NCBI RefSeq assembly: GCF_024713975.1
Contig: NC_091108.1
Coordinates: 3,835,001-3,899,000, forward strand
Direction of reading: 5' to 3'
DNA length: 64,000 bases
Origin: Paralichthys olivaceus
Taxonomy: Eukaryota > Chordata > Actinopteri > Pleuronectiformes > Paralichthyidae
In this document: positions 10,286-29,000 of the stretch, in pieces
Position numbering within the stretch: the stretch's first letter is position 1
How the letters are laid out: every line of letters begins with the position of its first letter
The notes under the pieces: model-generated
The model's database searches: none
What the model saw: the letters and a program-made list of their open reading frames with translations, nothing else
What the model was told of the DNA's origin: nothing
Translations under genes and position numbers: made by a program

Positions 10286-13131
10286 ATGACAGTCTCTTAC
10301 ACACTGGAGGTGGCCAACGTGAGGTTCGGTGGTTTCTCCAAGCTGCTGTTCAGATGGAGAGGAAGCATCTACCGGCTGCTTTACAAGGATCTTCTGGTTT
10401 TCTGTGGCGTTTATCTGTTTTTCAGTTTGTTTTACAGGCAAATAAACTCACTTGTAATATGTTTTGATCCTAATATCAGCTGCATTATGATCAGGTTTTA
10501 CTGTTTGACTGTTTTATTTGCTTCCCAGGTTCCTCCTCACACCAAAGCAGCAGGATCTGTTTGAGCGGATCGCCCTTTACTGTGACCAGTTCACCAACAC
10601 CAACTTCATCCCAGTTTTATTTGTACTGGGTAAGTGTGACTGAACTGGATGTGTCTTTAACAAGTCGAATGAGAAGACGCTGCAGGTCAACTCATTTTAC
10701 TTTGTTTTATTTGTTCCAGGTTTCTATGTGACCCTGGCCTTCAATCGTTGGTGGGGTCAGTACACCAGCTTCCCGCTGCCCGACAACCTGATGATGGTGG
10801 TGTCTGGAAACGTCCACGGGGCCGATGAGAGGGGACGCCTGCTGCGACGAACACTCATGAGATACGCCAACTTGTCTTCAGTTCTTATTCTCCGCTCCAT
10901 AAGCACCAGAGTTCACAAGCGGTTTCCCACGTTGGAGCACGTTGTAGAAGCTGGTGAGAGGAAAACTATAACTTTTACTCATTTCATAACATTTGGCTCA
11001 GAGACTTTGTGATATTTTTTTCCCACTTTCCAAATAAAACCTTCTGTTTTAATTTCACTACATTTCACCAGAAGATAAAAGTTACTTTGCACAACATGGT
11101 TTTGCTTATAAAAAAGTATGTAATGTGAGAAAACACTGACATTTTTTAGTTGTAAGTACAATTAAAACTCCTGATTGCATCTGAAATTTGTATTCTTCCT
11201 TCAAGTTGTCTAAACTTTTCATAATTAAACCATTAAAGTGTCTCTTTTTTGTTGTGTATAACAGTCTGATATATTCAATTTAGAACTCTTTGAATGACAA
11301 ATATTTGTTTTTACTCCTGATAATCAAAATGTCGGATCTGTGTGAAGGATTCATGACGACGCATGAGCTGAAAAAGTTTGAGTCGCTGCACTCGAACTTC
11401 AACAAGTACTGGATGCCTCTGACGTGGTTCTCAAACCTGGCATCCAGAGCCAGAGAGGAGGGACGAGTGAGGGACGACATCGCTTTGAGGCTTCTGATGG
11501 ATGTGAGTGATTCTGCAGACAAACAAAGCAACTGTACAATTTATATCTTATAAAGTACAAATAGGAAACAGAAAAATACAACCACAACATGTGAATAAAT
11601 ATATATTTTAACTGTGATCTGCTCTACTGTGTTTGCAGGAGCTTAATAAATACAGAGCCAAGTGCAGCCTCTTGTTTCACTATGACTGGATAAGCATTCC
11701 TCTGGTCTACACTCAGGTAGGAAGAACCATGTACCCAAAAGTATTTACTCAAGTACTGTATCATAGTCAAGTTCTTATACTTTTATATTCAGAGTTACTT
11801 ATAACGGACTTTCCATATTTTACTTCTATTCAACTACAGTTAATTGTGTTTTACATTCACTCCTCTGTCACCTGTACTTTACAAATTAAGATTTTACATT
11901 CTAAATCATTTTTCATACAAAACTTAAATAAATGAATTTGATGGTTCCAGCTTCTCAAATGTGAGAATATGCTTTATTTTATTTATTAGTGTAAAGATAT
12001 CAGTCTGGCTGATTTTATGGGAATTTCATCACTATTTTCTTAAGTTTTCTGAACCAAACAAACTACTGGTTATGTGGTTGCATCATTATTTGCAGCCCTG
12101 TAATAAATGATAAAAAATATATTTTCATTCAACAAAACTAATCTCCACCACCTCTGACCTTGTTCACCTGTGCAGGTTGTTACTATTGCAGTTTACTCGT
12201 ATTTCGCCTTCTGCTTGATTGGCCGACAATTCCTGAACCCAGAGAAGGGATACGAGAATCACACCCTGGACATGTACGTCCCTGTCTTCACTCTGCTGCA
12301 GTTCTTCTTCTACACCGGCTGGCTCAAGGTAACACAGCACGCTCATGGATCACTTGTGGGAACAGATTTTGTTTAGATTCTTTGTGAACACAGAGTGACT
12401 TCACTGTGTGTCCTTTCTGTAGGTGGGGGAGTTGATCATCAATCCGTTTGGCGAGGACGATGATGACTTTGAAACCAACCAGCTGATCGACCGAAACATT
12501 CAGGTTTTTCCCCTCAAGGTTTCTCTCCATTACGACCACTGTAAACATCTGGAATAAGTCCTGACTGGACTCATTTCAGTTCTCTCCCTCTCTCCTGTAG
12601 GTGTCCATGCTGGCAGTGGACGATATGTACCAGAACCTGGCTCCACTTGTGAAGGACAAGCACTGGGCACAGAGACATTTCTCCATCCCTTACACCCTGT
12701 CCACAGCAGCAGAGACTCTCACACCAGCTTTCAAAGGCTCCACATTTGACATGAGGTTACTAGTATTCTTTTTTATATCTCATCCCTCGTGTCCAGTTCA
12801 GAACCAGCGCAGCCACTGCAAAACTTGAGATTGAACTTTCTCCCACTTTCACAGGATGAGTGCGGAGGATCTTGAGATTCACCAGCCTGCAGACACTCCA
12901 GTAAAGAAACAGTATTTACCTCTTAAAGGCTCTCAGGGTGATGGATCTGACGGTTTTCTGCAGAGGGGTAAAGGCATCCATGGTGGGAGCCTCCCTTCTC
13001 TGATGGATGTCCCATCACAGCCAAACGAGGAGGAAGATGTGGACGCTCTCCCTGAAGGAGACGTCGGTGCAAACAACTACAGAGAACAAGAAATGTCACT
13101 GATTAAAGTTGCGGTGGAAAATAACCAGTGA
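10286..13131 (+). CDS. best4: bestrophin, Ca2+-activated anion channel (BEST4-like)
   Basis: Nine coding exons: 10286-10437, 10529-10629, 10720-10953, 11348-11502, 11639-11716, 12176-12328, 12423-12503, 12601-12755 and 12855-13131, giving 461 residues in unbroken phase. Bestrophins are pentameric plasma-membrane chloride/bicarbonate channels opened by cytosolic Ca2+. Visible hallmarks are the N-terminal [27 protein letters not shown], the pore neck (Ile78, Phe82, Phe86; 76/80/84 in BEST1), [26 protein letters not shown] and the acidic Ca2+ clasp [13 protein letters not shown]. The C-terminal tail is short, unlike BEST1 and like BEST4. Neighbours HECTD3 and RPS8 lie near BEST4 in human as I recall, which decides the symbol. 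A noncoding exon may end at 10164 and splice to 10264. The first coding intron uses a GC donor (see findings). Intron 5 (11717-12175) carries an old dispersed repeat. Confidence 0.93.
11738..11905 (+). repeat. teleost dispersed repeat in BEST4 intron 5
   Basis: The sequence AGTATTTACTCAAGTACTGT, followed by TACTTTTAT, ATTTTACTTCTATTC and TGTACTTTACAAATTAAGAT, matches from memory a common teleost MITE-like repeat (AAGTATTTACTCAAGTACTGTACTTAAGTAC...). It is diverged. A fragment of the opposite end of the same family may lie at about 63420-63475. Confidence 0.6.
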
Positions 13132-13243
13132 AGATTACCTGACATGTGGCTCCATGTTTCATCTTGGTACCTGTGCTGCAACCACACTATATATACGATA
13201 AATATTGGAGTTGTGTTTCAAATTGACACAAATGTAATTGTGA

Positions 13244-13249
13244 AATAAA
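13244..13249 (+). terminator. poly(A) signal of BEST4
   Basis: AATAAA lies 113 bp after the BEST4 stop codon and is followed by T-rich sequence. It is the nearest canonical signal. Confidence 0.7.
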
Positions 13250-13261
13250 ACATATTTGGTG

Positions 13262-13915
13262 TCATGGTGTAATTTTGCAAATCATTTTTTTCCCCACAAC
13301 TGTACACTGAATTCACAACAGCACAAACTAATTTGGTTTGGTGTCTTTATGTTCTGGTCCCTTCACCCATATCAATCATTAATGATCAAACTCTGAAGGA
13401 GAATCTCTTCTAGTTAAAAACAATCATGGAGGTCCACATCAGAGCAGACCCCCCACTGCAAATGAATAAATGTAGAAAGACACAAATACCCTTTGGATTC
13501 ATCAAACTGTACGTGGTATTATTTTATATATTTGTATTTTAGCAGGACGATGTGTACAATATGCAAAATGCACCAACCGCTTACAAAACACGTGGTCCTG
13601 CTTTTATTCTGAAGAGCACCAAACACAAACTTTAGCCTCGTCTTTACAAACATTATTCATCAAATAAAAACTGTGAAAAGTCAAATGGAGCCTCGTTAGA
13701 CATCTGTTTAAAAAACTGCGGCTTAATAAAACATTTTTACCGCAGTTAACTTTGTACAAATGAAGAAACGACCGCGACACTTTTATTCTGAAACACACAA
13801 ACGACGGGACGCGGCGAGGGTCAAACGTCGACTTCCGCGTTGTCAGATTATTTTGGAGAAATCCTCCGAAACACCGACACGCGAGTTTCTGCTTCAGATC
13901 CTCGACACCGGAAGA
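13262..13915 (+). promoter_or_regulatory. HECTD3 promoter region and probable noncoding first exon
   Basis: The stretch around 13790-13915 is CpG-rich compared with its surroundings (GACGGGACGCGGCGAGGGTC) and ends at a plausible donor GAAGAG/GTGAAT (13915/13916). The matching acceptor is TTTGACAG at 14251, which would give a coding exon of 14252-14710. No TATA box is obvious, as is usual for housekeeping genes. The part before 13700 holds nothing recognised. Confidence 0.5.
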
Positions 13916-14356
13916 GGTGAATGAAACGTCTCCTCACTTCACTGAAGAGTTTCAGCTCATGAGATGTTTCACTCCTTCATCTCTGAGCGGATCCAACGCG
14001 TTTAGCTCCAGTTTCTCACAAGCTAACCTGTAGCCACCGCGCTAACGCTAGCTAGCTCTCTCCTGCCGTGCAGAAAGAAACTTTTCCGGCTGCGTCGGTG
14101 AACTTTGGTCGCTGATGAGGTTCATTTTTGAATCTTTTACACTCTGAAATCAGAGTCGAACTTTTAATCGACCCCGCAGAGTTTGATTTTTTTTGTTCAT
14201 TGAAGCTTCTGATGTCAAGAATGTTCGCTTTTGTTTTGGTTTGTTTGACAGAAGCATCCAGGAGCATGGTGTGATGTCAGCTGACACCCGCCCCCTGCCA
14301 CTGTTGAGCTGCTGACTGTCACCTCCATCCTCTTCATCACCTCCATCCTCATCATC

Positions 14357-19564
<5,208 letters not shown>

Positions 19565-19681
19565 TCTCTGCTGCTTCACTGAACAAACTGCACACATTAT
19601 ATGAAAAACGGATTGAATGCAGAACGCTTGCTAAGCTGATCACCATATATTTACAAATGCCAATTAATCTATGCTGTATAT

Positions 19682-19687
19682 AATAAA
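19682..19687 (+). terminator. poly(A) signal of HECTD3
   Basis: AATAAA lies 118 bp after the HECTD3 stop codon. Another AATAAA-like site lies near 19840. Confidence 0.65.
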
Positions 19688-19689
19688 GA

Positions 19690-20440
19690 AATATATGGAA
19701 TCATGGAGATGGAGTTTGTTTTTAATGACGTTTTGTGGATGAAACATGAAATTAGCTTTTACAAGTTGTGACACATGTCCTGTAAAAATGTTGAAATATT
19801 TTAGTTTCTTTGGGTGAAGAACACGAATAAAACAAGCAGCAAATAAAGAGGGAATCTGCATTTTGCAAGAGCTCAGTAATAATACAGAGTGATTAATGTT
19901 GTTAATAATTTTAAATGCAAAAAAATTGAGAAAAGGTTTTAAATGATAAAAATATGAAAGAAGTTTATCTGTGATTTAGAAAATTGTAATTTGACAAAGA
20001 GGATAAATAAGGATCTCCTGGTGGGTAGTGCTTCATTTTATAGATGTATTTCTTTATGTAGATGTATATGTAAGTACATATGAAAGCACAGATATAAATC
20101 TTTATGTACATGTGGATAAAACTAATTTATTGCAATATGTGAATCACATCATAAAAGTGTGTTAAAGAAAATAGATTTTTCTTTGCAACAACGTGTTGTT
20201 AATTTATCACCATAAAAATGCTATCAAGAAGTACTTTGCGGGTAGTATTTTTTATTTAATATAGGTACTTCTATGCGTATCTATTTAAATGTGAGATACT
20301 TATGATACTTATACACATTAACTAAACTTTACTTTACTGTGTTTAAGACACAAAATACAAAACAAACATACAAGTAAAATTAATTTAAATTAAATGTTCT
20401 TTACTTGAAACCACGTTGTTGCCAAACCTCGTTCGCGGGT
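19690..20440. other. short AT-rich intergenic stretch, HECTD3 to RPS8
   Basis: About 750 bp, strongly AT-rich. No reading frame, repeat or RNA gene is recognised. Confidence 0.5.
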
Positions 20441-20520
20441 GTGTTGGTTCTCGCGAGACCACGCGGCTTCAAACCGGCCCATGAGCCTTTGCGGTTCCTC
20501 TTTCTAGCCGGCGCCTGAGA
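20441..20520 (+). promoter_or_regulatory. RPS8 promoter with TCTCGCGAGA element and 5'-TOP start
   Basis: The palindrome TCTCGCGAGA at 20449-20458 is a motif known from many vertebrate housekeeping and ribosomal-protein promoters. The pyrimidine run CCTCTTTCTAGCC just before the ATG (about 20496-20508) fits a terminal oligopyrimidine (TOP) start, the sequence by which mTOR signalling controls translation of ribosomal proteins. The exact start site is inferred. Confidence 0.7.
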
Positions 20521-23526
<3,006 letters not shown>

Positions 23527-23548
23527 ATGTACAGCTCTTTGAATCGTC

Positions 23549-23554
23549 AATAAA
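23549..23554 (+). terminator. poly(A) signal of RPS8
   Basis: AATAAA lies 23 bp after the stop codon, giving the very short 3' UTR typical of ribosomal protein genes. A GT-rich element follows (GTGTTTGCTGTC). Confidence 0.85.
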
Positions 23555-24129
23555 TTCTTTCCACCAAAGTGTTTGCTGTCAGAGCTTTATTCTTTTTTTT
23601 TTTTTACCTGTGATTGGTGACATCTGCTGAGACTCTTACTGGGTTGTGACTGTGCCGTCACCATTGTGTTCAGGTTGGTGTGGACTCATTTAGAGGCTGC
23701 ATGCAAGATATAGACTGAAAGTATTCAAGAGTTTGATTTAGGTTGATGGTGATAAAGAAAACTAAACTGTGCAGCAATGGACTTAATATCACCATCACAT
23801 TCACTAGTATATGAACAATGAATGGCTCTTAAGTGCAAAGTTTACTAAATCAAAAGTATTTTACTTTAGCCTGTATGTGATTCACCCAGGATTTCTAAGG
23901 TAACAGATACTTGCATGCAGAGAGAATTTGACAAAATGCAACAGTCATGATTAATTTAACTACCTGCAGAGGTTAATGGCCACCAGTGGATGTTAGGGAT
24001 GTAACCTCTGCACCATAGAGATATCAAGTGTTTGGCCCTTGTATTAGTTCAGACATTACCTCTGCCTTATCATTTTAGAACAGAAGACAAGATGGTGAAC
24101 ATCCCTTATATGTTCTATCTCACTAATGC

Positions 24130-24430
24130 CTACCATGAGTTGATGTAAGAACCCCCTTCTTCTGAGGCCCACCACAGGTTGATCAGACCTGGGTGCAGGT
24201 CCCTAGCATCTTGGGGCCCAGTTGGGATCTTTTCTCCTGATCCAGAGAACATTAGCTGGGGTGTGCTGTTTCCTTTATGGTCTGATGAATAGCTTGTCTT
24301 TGGATCCCCAGATCTTTGAGCAACCTTGATGGTGGACGTTGCAATAAAACCCCTGCAGCCAACCTCCACGGAGCAGACTATTGCCTTCCAGCCACGTTTG
24401 TTAGTAACATCTACATCCCATTTAACACAG
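24130..24430 (-). mobile_element. non-LTR retrotransposon remnant, ORF C-terminal end
   Basis: Read on the - strand, this encodes a RGWKA...VEVGCRGF...ATST stretch and then a diverged C-terminal tail. From memory, that is the conserved end of a teleost LINE polyprotein, downstream of reverse transcriptase. The copy is short, and no RT or endonuclease part is visible next to it. The rest of 23560-24960 contains nothing I recognise. Confidence 0.5.
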
Positions 24431-24979
24431 GTGCTTCAGATTGTGTACACAGAAAATATACAGAAATCGAGTATTGTAATTGTTTTTTGCCATGCAGTTA
24501 CAGCCTCTGGTCAGTAGAGAGTACTACATATCCTCTCAGCACCCTGTCCTGCCAGAGCCCTTCTACTGTAAACAAGTACTTCTCTAGCAGGTTATGGTGT
24601 AGGACCTTCTTGAGTGATGCAGTGGGTCATAATTTAGAAACTGGTCACATCATTTTAATCTAAGTAAGTTGTCAAATGTATTAGAGGAAAAAAAGAATAT
24701 CAAATAGAAGCAGCAGATAATTTAAACTCAAAGGTCACCCAAAGAAAGTAAACCATCCAGAATCCCCCTAAAACCTGGACACCACTTTTATATGGGAATT
24801 TAATGCTCAATTAATTATTTAGATAACTCTGAGGATCACATGGAAAAAGTGAGTTAATTAACATTTACACATGAATTTAAACATTAAAGATGTAGAGACT
24901 GGACATCATGAGGCTTCTATAGCTACAGGTTAACTTTGATTAGTGCTGGGGTCTGCCTCTGAGCTGAGGTGACTCTGTC

Positions 24980-25859
24980 AGGACCTTTATATACAGTCTC
25001 TGGTCTCTGGTCAGGACCTTTATATACAGTCTCTGGTCTCTGGTCAGGATCTTTATATACAGTCTCTGGTCTCTGGTCAGGACCTTTATATACAGTCTCT
25101 GGTCAGGACCTTTATATACAGTCTCTGGTCTCTGGTCAGGACCTTTATATACAGTCTCTGGTCTCTGGTCAGGATCTTTATATACAGTCTCTGGTCTCTG
25201 GTCAGGATCTTTATATACAGTCTCTGGTCTCTGGTCAGGATCTTTATATACAGTCTCTGGTCAGGATCTTTATATACAGTCTCTGGTCTCTGGTCAGGAT
25301 CTTTATATACAGTCTCTGGTCTCTGGTCAGGACCTTTATATACAGTCTCTGGTCTCTGGTCAGGACCTTTATATACAGTCTCTGGTCTCTGGTCAGGACC
25401 TTTATATACAGTCTCTGGTCTCTGGTCAGGACCTTTATATACTACAGTCTCTGGTCTCTGGTCAGGACCTTTATATACAGTCTCTGGTCTCTGGTCAGGA
25501 CCTTTATATACAGTCTCTGGTCTCTGGTCAGGACCTTTATATACAGTCTCTGGTCTCTGGTCAGGACCTTTATATACAGTCTCTGGTCTCTGGTCAGGAT
25601 CTTTATATACAGTCTCTGGTCTCTGGTCAGGATCTTTATATACAGTCTCTGGTCTCTGGTCAGGATCTTTATATACAGTCTCTGGTCTCTGGTCAGGATC
25701 TTTATATACAGTCTCTGGTCTCTGGTCAGGATCTTTATATACAGTCTCTGGTCTCTGGTCAGGATCTTTATATACAGTCTCTGGTCTCTGGTCAGGATCT
25801 TTATATACAGTCTCTGGTCTCTGGTCAGGATCTTTATATACAGTCTCTGGTCTCTGGTC
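24980..25859. repeat. 33-bp minisatellite, 27 copies, upstream of ACADM
   Basis: The unit is AGGACCTTTATATACAG followed by TCTCTGGTCTCTGGTC (33 bp). Copies 4 and 9 lack 7 bp (one TCTGGTC), and copy 15 has 3 extra bases; 27 x 33 - 14 + 3 = 880 bp exactly spans the array. One variable site (AGGACCT or AGGATCT) gives the copy order C C T C C C T T T T T, then eight C, then eight T. Because 33 is a multiple of three, long open frames appear on both strands; these are artefacts. Confidence 0.97.
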
Positions 25860-25869
25860 AGGACCTTAG

Positions 25870-26023
25870 ATAACTGAACTGGGGCAAAAGTCATTTCACG
25901 TACCCTCCTGAATGTCACGTGGCCGTGTCCCGCTGCTGTGATTGGCTGAGCGGACATCTCTGTGGCTGTAGGACAGAGACGCCTGCGTCATTTCTGCTCC
26001 TGTGTCCTCGACGCGTTAGAACG
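25870..26023 (+). promoter_or_regulatory. ACADM promoter region
   Basis: The short segment between the minisatellite and the start codon contains an E-box in GTCACGTGG (25914-25922), an ATTGG (inverted CCAAT, 25941-25945) and CpG-containing sequence up to the ATG. No TATA box lies at the expected place, but TATATA occurs in every minisatellite unit just upstream. Function is inferred from position. Confidence 0.5.
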
Positions 26024-29000
26024 ATGCTGCTCAACAAGGTAAATAACCTGACATCTGATGTTATCCAGTGTAATTCACTGCACGTGAAGGTGTCGGTGCA
26101 GAGACACCTTCACATGCAGCTCTGTGACCTGGTGTCACCTCCCGAGTCCTCGATGCTACAGCTAAATAACAAGCTAACGACACTTAGCTAAACAGCTAAT
26201 GTTGTGTTTCCTGTGGATGTGTATTTAACTCGAGAGGCTTTAAATCACACCGGAGGCTGTTTTACATGTGGAGACGTCTTTTCTCTCAGGGTTTGTTTGC
26301 GGATGATTAACATCCGCCTTGTAAGAAGCTGCAGCCTCGAGTGGCTCATTGGTTCGTTGCACGAAAACAGGTTTATTTGTTAACAGGAAATCACTCCAGC
26401 GTGTTTATCTGAATGCCTGGACATGGAACAAAACCAAACGTGTCGAGGAATCTCTTAAGAATCTCTGGGCTGTAAGAACAGACTGGATTCTCTTCTTGGT
26501 TTAAAGTGAGGAGCCACTAACTATTGATAATGTAAACAAACCAAATGTAGAACTGGTTGGAATCAGGTGTGTGTCTAAACACGTTTTCATTTATAAATCT
26601 CCACTTCACATCTCTTCTCTCATTTAAATCCAGTCACTTCAGTTCACACACACAGTATCTACATGACCTTAGAAATCCCACACGTTCACACTGATGTTGG
26701 CGGAACTGGTTTCAGGTGTTTTGCAACCTTTTGAATGACCTGCTCTACAACTAAAGTCTTACATTCCCCTGGGTGGGTTTTTAATCTTTGTTATCTGATG
26801 TTTTTCAGGATTCTTCTAACTGTGTTTGTATTTATTAGCTGATCGTGAAAGTCTCAGGTCGTTCTCTTTACATCAAGATTATATAAATAGAGTAAATACT
26901 TGTTGTTAATACATGGCATATTTTAAAATGTGTTTTATACAAAAGAGCAATGGGATATATTAATAATAATAATAATGATAATAATAATAATAACAGGAAC
27001 TCAATCAATCAATCAAATGTATTTATATATCTCTGGTCAGAGGCTAGGAGAATATCATTTGAGACTTTTAAAAGTGCTGACCCTGTACTATGGTGCATTC
27101 TGAATCCAGACTGATAGGCCTCGTGCAGGTCATTTCTCTGGAGGTGATTGAGCAGCTGATTTACAACAGCTCTTTCTAAAAGTTTAGAAGTAAAGGGGAG
27201 GTTTGATATAGGCCTGTAACTTGCTAAGTTACCTCTATCTAAACTAGGCTTCTTTAGCAGAGGCTATACACTTAGCTAGGAGCTAAGTTTGCTAACCGGC
27301 AAAGAAATTACGCTTCACAGATGTTTAGCGTCGTAACGTTTTCAGAATAATACAAATAAAATAGGGAACTGGGATTTGTATAGCACCTTTCAAGGCACCA
27401 CAAATTGCTTTATAGAGTTATGAAGGGATAATAACAATAAAACATATTGTTTGTCATTTCCTGGTTGCAGAACAGGAAATACAGCTCCAGCTTGAGAAAT
27501 GTGTTCATGCAACAGACTATAAATGTGGAACACTGAGTATTTATGTTTGAAGAAAACAGATGCTTGGCGATGTTTCACAAATCTATTGGTTATACATTAG
27601 AGGCTGAAAGTAGGGCTAACTAATTATTGACCAGAGTGGAGATGTCCTTAACTATGCATTGCTTATGTCTCCCTCCACACACACAGGTACTCAGAGCCGG
27701 CGTGCGGTCCGGGATCCGGCTGCAGAGCACCAGTGCTGCTGAAGCCAGTGCTTCAGCATCCTCCACCCACTCATCCCTCGGGTTCTCATTTGGTGGGTAA
27801 AGGCTGTTGAACTTTTACCTCATTGTAAACGCAACTGTACACTCACCCATTATTTCTTGTTTTTCTGTATTATATATGTTCTTGTATAAGACTTTAACTA
27901 TAATTAGCTCACTGTCGGAGTGAAACGATGGGCCAGCACCTTGGTGCAACACGTTTTTGATATTGGAGGGTTTTGACTGTAAAAATTAGATGTACCCAAA
28001 GACACGGTGAAAGTTACAGTTTGATGCTCTGTAAGACTTTGACTAGTCAGGGACTTTAAGAATATTACTTTAAGTGTGTGTTGATTTGATCTTCTTGCTC
28101 CTCTCTGGCTCACAGAGATGACGGATCAGCAGAAGGAGTTCCAGCAGCTGGCGAGAAGGTTTGCACGTGAAGAGATCGTCCCTGCCGCAGCTGCTTATGA
28201 CAGAAGTGGTGAAGTAAGTTTATCCTCAGGGTTTTGCTGCAGGGAAAATAAATGAATCATTAGTTGCGGTCCGAGCACAAAGATCTGCACAGGTCACATA
28301 CACTGTACAATCTAAGGGCTACTGTATGCTGCATATAGGTTTTATTCTTGTTTGTTGAAGTCTTTATTAATTTCTTTAATATATTATATAATATCTTTGT
28401 GTTTGTTTTACCTCCCACCTCTGTGCTCCTATATCAAGTTAATTTCCTCTCTGGGATCAATGATGTCTTGTCATGTATTACACTGTGAATAAACTGTAAC
28501 TCCAACATGTTGTGTCATTTTCAGTATCCTTTCCCCATCATCAAGAAAGCATGGGAGCTTGGTCTCATGAACAGTCACATTCCTCAGGAGTATGGTATGT
28601 TGTTCTCTTGCTCACTGACTATTTCAGAATTTCTTCCCAGGTGTCAGTGTCTCATCCCAGTTAAGTTTTGTAGATGTCCTGAACAGTAGTGAATGCTTAG
28701 TAAATATGTCCAGATTTGTCCTGGTGAAATAGCTCCTCTTTAAGTTTGTTAATGTGTTTAATCGTGTCGGTGGGGATTATTTCAGGTCAACGTCTGTTTT
28801 AAAACACAGTGAGAGATGCTGTTATTTTCTGTCTCTTTGTATTCAGGTGGAATGGGCTTGTCCATCTTCGACAGTTGCCTCATCACAGAGGAGTTGGCTT
28901 ACGGCTGCACAGGAGTGCAGACCGCTATCGAGGCAAACTCTCTGGGAGTAAGTTGAGTTTTACTACAATTTATAACATCATTACTCCTGAGCAAGTCCAT

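Noticed and set aside
24969-25957. Open frames of about 300 (+) and 170 (-) codons
   Set aside because: They are the 33-bp minisatellite read in frame; 33 is divisible by three, and the 'protein' is a perfect repeat on both strands.
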